NCBI RefSeq assembly: GCF_024679245.1
Contig: NC_090182.1
Location: forward strand, 36,598,047-36,662,046
Reading direction: 5' to 3'
Length of the DNA stretch: 64,000 bases
Source of the DNA: Pseudorasbora parva
Taxonomy: Eukaryota; Chordata; Actinopteri; Cypriniformes; Gobionidae
Within the stretch, counting starts at the first letter, position 1. Each line of letters opens with the position of its first letter. The notes beneath the pieces were generated by a model. The model had not been told where the DNA came from. It saw only the letters and a list, made by a program, of their open reading frames with translations, and did not search any database. Positions 61,536-64,000 of this stretch are shown here, piece by piece. A program made the translations under genes and the position numbers.

Positions 61536-62345
61536 ATGTTGCACTCCAGAGCACCATCCACAAGGAGACTTTACGCACTCAAATGGAGAATTTTTGTCGC
61601 CTGGTGTACGCACCAGGCTTTGGACCCTGTTAACTGCCCGGTCGGTTCAGTTCTTGAGTTCCTACAAGAAAAATTATCCGCAGGGTTAGCTCCGTCGACA
61701 CTGAAAGTATATGTGTCGGCGATATCTGCTTATCATATTCCATTAGATAATTCATCATTGGGGAAACACCCTTGGGTCATGCGTTTCCTTCGTGGTACTT
61801 TGAGGCTCAGACCTGCGGCACGCTCGAGGGTGCCTACTTAGGCAGTGGCACCCTCTTGTCTGGAGTTTCCACCAGGAATGGTAAAAGCATTTCTCTTCCC
61901 GAGGGAAGGATATGCTCCCAAGGTACTGACTAATGTCCCGGGACCAGTAATGCTGCAGGCTTTCTGTCCGCCTCCGTTCACTAGTCAAGACCAAGAGAAG
62001 CTAAATCTGCTATGTCCGGTCAGGGCCCTAGATGCATATGAAACTCAGAACAGTTGTTTGTGTGTTTTTGGGTCCCCGAGCAAGGGAAAACCGGCTTCAA
62101 AGCAGATGCTTAGCAAGTGGATAGTCGAGGCTATTTCGCTCGCTTATGAGTCGGCCGGACATCCTTCACCAATGAGGGTCCGCGCCCACTCCACTAGGAG
62201 TATGGCTGCCTCTATGGCTCTTATTTCGGGAGTTTCATTGTCAGAGGTATGTGATGCGGCTGGGTGGTCCTCTCCGCATACATTTGTGAGGTTTTACAAT
62301 CTAGATGTAGCCTCTACACCGGGGTCCCGGGTGTTTCTGGGTTGA
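61536..62345 (+). pseudogene. DIRS tyrosine recombinase, disrupted
   Basis: N-terminal core-binding part: 'APSTRRLYALKWRIFVAW' and 'LAPSTLKVYVSAISAYH' (61536-61838), then an in-frame TAG at 61839-61841. The catalytic part follows in the same frame, with 'RAHSTR' (His and second Arg, about 62183-62200), 'GWSSPHTFVRFYNLDV' (Trp and the nucleophile Tyr, about 62262-62310). The stretch that should lie around the TAG and hold the first catalytic Arg is missing, so the enzyme would be dead even without the stop. In live elements it inserts the circular DNA copy. Confidence 0.9.
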
Positions 62346-62390
62346 TTCACACATACAGACATTTGGAACTCTGGCGGCGTGGGTATTGAG

Positions 62391-62496
62391 GTCCCCTAGC
62401 GTTTCGACGCAGCTCGAAGTTCCCTCGAGATAGGGAACGTCTCAGGTTACGTATCTAACCATGGTTCCCTGAGAGGGAACGAGACGCTGCGTTGAG
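62391..62496. repeat. DIRS internal complementary region
   Basis: 62391-62437 is complementary to 57947-57993 with one mismatch. From 62438 on ('cgtctcaggttacgtat...') it is complementary to the outer end of the right repeat. The junction at 62437/62438 therefore spells the joined ends of a circle and supplies a template to rebuild the termini. Confidence 0.93.
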
Positions 62497-62541
62497 ATGC
62501 CATACTCCCAGCATGCCTGTGATCGATTTGTTCGACTTTTC

Positions 62542-62741
62542 CAGAAGCTAGTGACTGTTTGGTCCGGGCATGCTTTATAGCTTCCTGGTCGATGACGTCA
62601 CCCGCCCGTGACGTATCGTCCCGCTATTGGACTGATTACACAAGTGCTTAATGACATGGCACGCAGAGGCGTCCCCTAGCGTTTTGACGCAGCGTCTCGT
62701 TCCCTTTCAGGGAACCATGGTTACATACGTAACCTGAGACG
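62542..62741 (-). repeat. DIRS right inverted terminal repeat
   Basis: Reverse complement of the left repeat, but with its own outer extension (about 62696-62741, 'gaaccatggttacatacgta' and 'acctgagacg') that differs from the left outer end. It is that extension that is copied in the internal complementary region. Confidence 0.92.
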
Positions 62742-62940
62742 TTTTCTAATGTTTCAACAACAGCAACAACAACAAAATAATTTTGCTTAACAAGCCTGCA
62801 TTTAAAAACAAAAAAAACAAAAAAAAACAGTAATATTGCAAAATATTTTTATAATTTAAAATAATTGTTTTGTATTTGGATATATATTTTAAAATGCAAT
62901 TTATTCCGGTCTTCAGTTTCAGATGATTCTTCAGAATCAT
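62742..62940. repeat. right piece of dispersed repeat split by DIRS
   Basis: 'aacagtaatattgcaaaat', 'atttaaaataattgttttgt' and 'tttaaaatgcaatttattcc' continue the fish repeat that starts at 57921. A related fragment ('aaagctgcatttatttgatt') is at 50928. Confidence 0.72.
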
Positions 62941-63029
62941 GTTTAGATATGGCTTTTTTTTTGGACCTACTAGAGTATAGAGTAAGGGCACTTTTTGCGT
63001 TTCTTTGCCTCTTCTTGACGGATCGCTTC

Positions 63030-63103
63030 CTGTACTCATGAGTTGTAAGTCGCTTTGGATAAAAGCATCTGCTAAATGCATAAATGTAAATGTAAATGTA
63101 GAG
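63030..63103 (+). mobile_element. SINE/LINE 3' tail
   Basis: 'taagtcgctttggataaaag' followed by 'catctgctaaatgcataaat' and a (GTAAAT)n tail, a widespread teleost non-LTR retrotransposon tail. Only the 3' end is present. Confidence 0.72.
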
Positions 63104-63700
63104 TTTAAGCTGGCAACAGTGAAGTGGATTATGTTCACCGACAATGTTTTCTGGAAGTATTACTTAGCCCATGTTGTGATTTCCATTACAATAGCATTCC
63201 TGCATGTGATGCAGTGCCGTCTAAGGGCCCGAAGATCATGGCGTCCAGTCCGCACAAGATTGTTCCAGATTCTCTGAATCTTTGTATGATATTATGCACT
63301 GTAGATGATATTAACTTAAAACTCTTTGCAATTTTTCTCTGAGAAACTCTTTTCTGATATTGCTTCACTATTTTTTGCTACAGCATTGGGGGGATTGATG
63401 ATCCTCTGCCCATCTTGACTTCTGAGAGACACTGCCACTCTGAGAGGCTCTTTTTAAACCCAATCATGTTGCCAATTGACCTAATAGGTTGCAAATTGGT
63501 ACTCCAGCTGTTCCTTATATGTTCATATTTTCATAACTTTTCCGGCCTCTTATTGCTAGCTGTCCCAATTATTTTGGAATGTGTAGCTCTCCCAAAATCC
63601 AAAATGAGCCAATATTTGGCATGCCATTTCAAAATGTCTCACTTTCAACATTGGATATGTTATCTATATTTTATTGTGCATAAAATATGAAAAGTTTTTG
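63104..63700 (-). mobile_element. degenerate Tc1-like transposon fragment
   Basis: On the minus strand, 63368-63186 reads 'MKQYQKRVSQRKIAKSFKLI' then 'SSTVHNIIQRFRESGTI', like the helix-turn-helix DNA-binding end of a Tc1-type transposase. The catalytic part is not present. The outer boundary is uncertain; the sequence to about 63700 ('ggaatgtgtagctctcccaa', 'atgagccaatatttggcatg') belongs to the same widespread fish repeat. Confidence 0.6.
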
Positions 63701-64000
63701 AGATTTGTAAATTATTGCATTCCTAAGTATTTATTTATTTATTTATTTATTTATTGTTTATTTGTTACTGGGGTTACTGAAAGTGAGGTTGGGCTCTGTT
63801 GTGCCAGAGCAGCTCAAATTCCAAGGTCAGACATTTTGATTCTGCTGTGAGTCCCCATCATACTCAGCTGTCAAAACTCCACTTAGCACTCCCATCTCAC
63901 ATACTTTGTTTGCCCAAATGTGTCATGCTTCACTGCTTCCCGATCCACCTGTATTTATTTATTTATTTAGTTATTCATTCAAACCACGCTCCCTTTCGAA
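63701..64000. other. intergenic, no gene seen
   Basis: Holds short (TATT)n runs at 63727-63755 and 63953-63968. Nothing else recognised before the window ends. Confidence 0.55.

Noticed and set aside
61839..61841. TAG in the DIRS recombinase as a recoded stop
   Set aside because: The missing catalytic segment at the same place points to decay, not readthrough.

Overview
This window looks like nuclear DNA of a teleost fish, most likely a cyprinid. The reasons are one intact vertebrate neuronal gene, very high AT content outside it, many di-, tri- and tetranucleotide microsatellites, and dense layers of fish-type mobile elements: Tc1-like, hAT-like, DIRS, LTR, and MITEs whose ends read like 'TTAAAGGGTTAGTTCACCC' or 'CACTGTAAAAA'. 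No prokaryotic features, tRNA or rRNA genes were seen. The species is an inference and cannot be fixed from the sequence alone.

The only gene I support as functional is slitrk4 (positions 2611-5106, minus strand), an 831-residue synaptic LRR receptor in one coding exon. It has a splice acceptor 35 bases upstream of the ATG and a matching donor about 480 bases further out, so it has at least one upstream non-coding exon. Beyond it (about 6-64 kb) there is no other convincing cellular gene. The rest is a repeat-rich gene desert. A few stretches of complex, repeat-free sequence (about 16.4-16.8, 26.1-26.5, 30.4-31.1, 33.3-34.1 and 49.3-49.6 kb) could be conserved regulatory elements, but only a comparative alignment can decide.

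Layout: 1-6 kb slitrk4 and flanks; 6.3-7.1 kb a (GA)n tract and a local duplication just upstream of slitrk4; 9.7-10.3 kb a 31-bp minisatellite; 13.3-14.75 kb two abutting hAT-like elements; 15.4 kb a small MITE; 17.3 and 20.3 kb two more copies of the 0.53-kb hAT-like family; 20.95-22.6 kb a dead Tc1-like transposon holding a solo LTR and a non-LTR retrotransposon tail, each with its own target duplication; 23.7-29.9 kb a probable solo LTR and fold-back MITEs, one with a 51-bp minisatellite in its loop; 35-39.4 kb microsatellites and a 2.3-kb element with about 460-bp inverted repeats carrying promoter-like motifs; 43.0-45.1 kb a MITE split by a DIRS remnant; 46-49 kb two more DNA elements; 50.6-51.9 kb a near-perfect 51-bp inverted repeat and a 424-bp tandem duplication with evolving tetranucleotide arrays; 52.4-53.5 kb a Tc1-like remnant fused to another repeat; 55.4 kb a hAT transposase C-terminal fossil; 57.95-62.74 kb a structurally complete but coding-dead DIRS retrotransposon with both terminal repeats and the internal complementary region; 63.1-63.7 kb a Tc1-like remnant.

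The genes do not form an operon or pathway. The history of the region is one of nested insertions, and several orders of insertion can be read directly. I found nothing that I can defend as a wholly new biological system. The best candidates for follow-up are the long inverted-repeat element at 37.1-39.4 kb and the DIRS element with its junction-encoding internal repeat.
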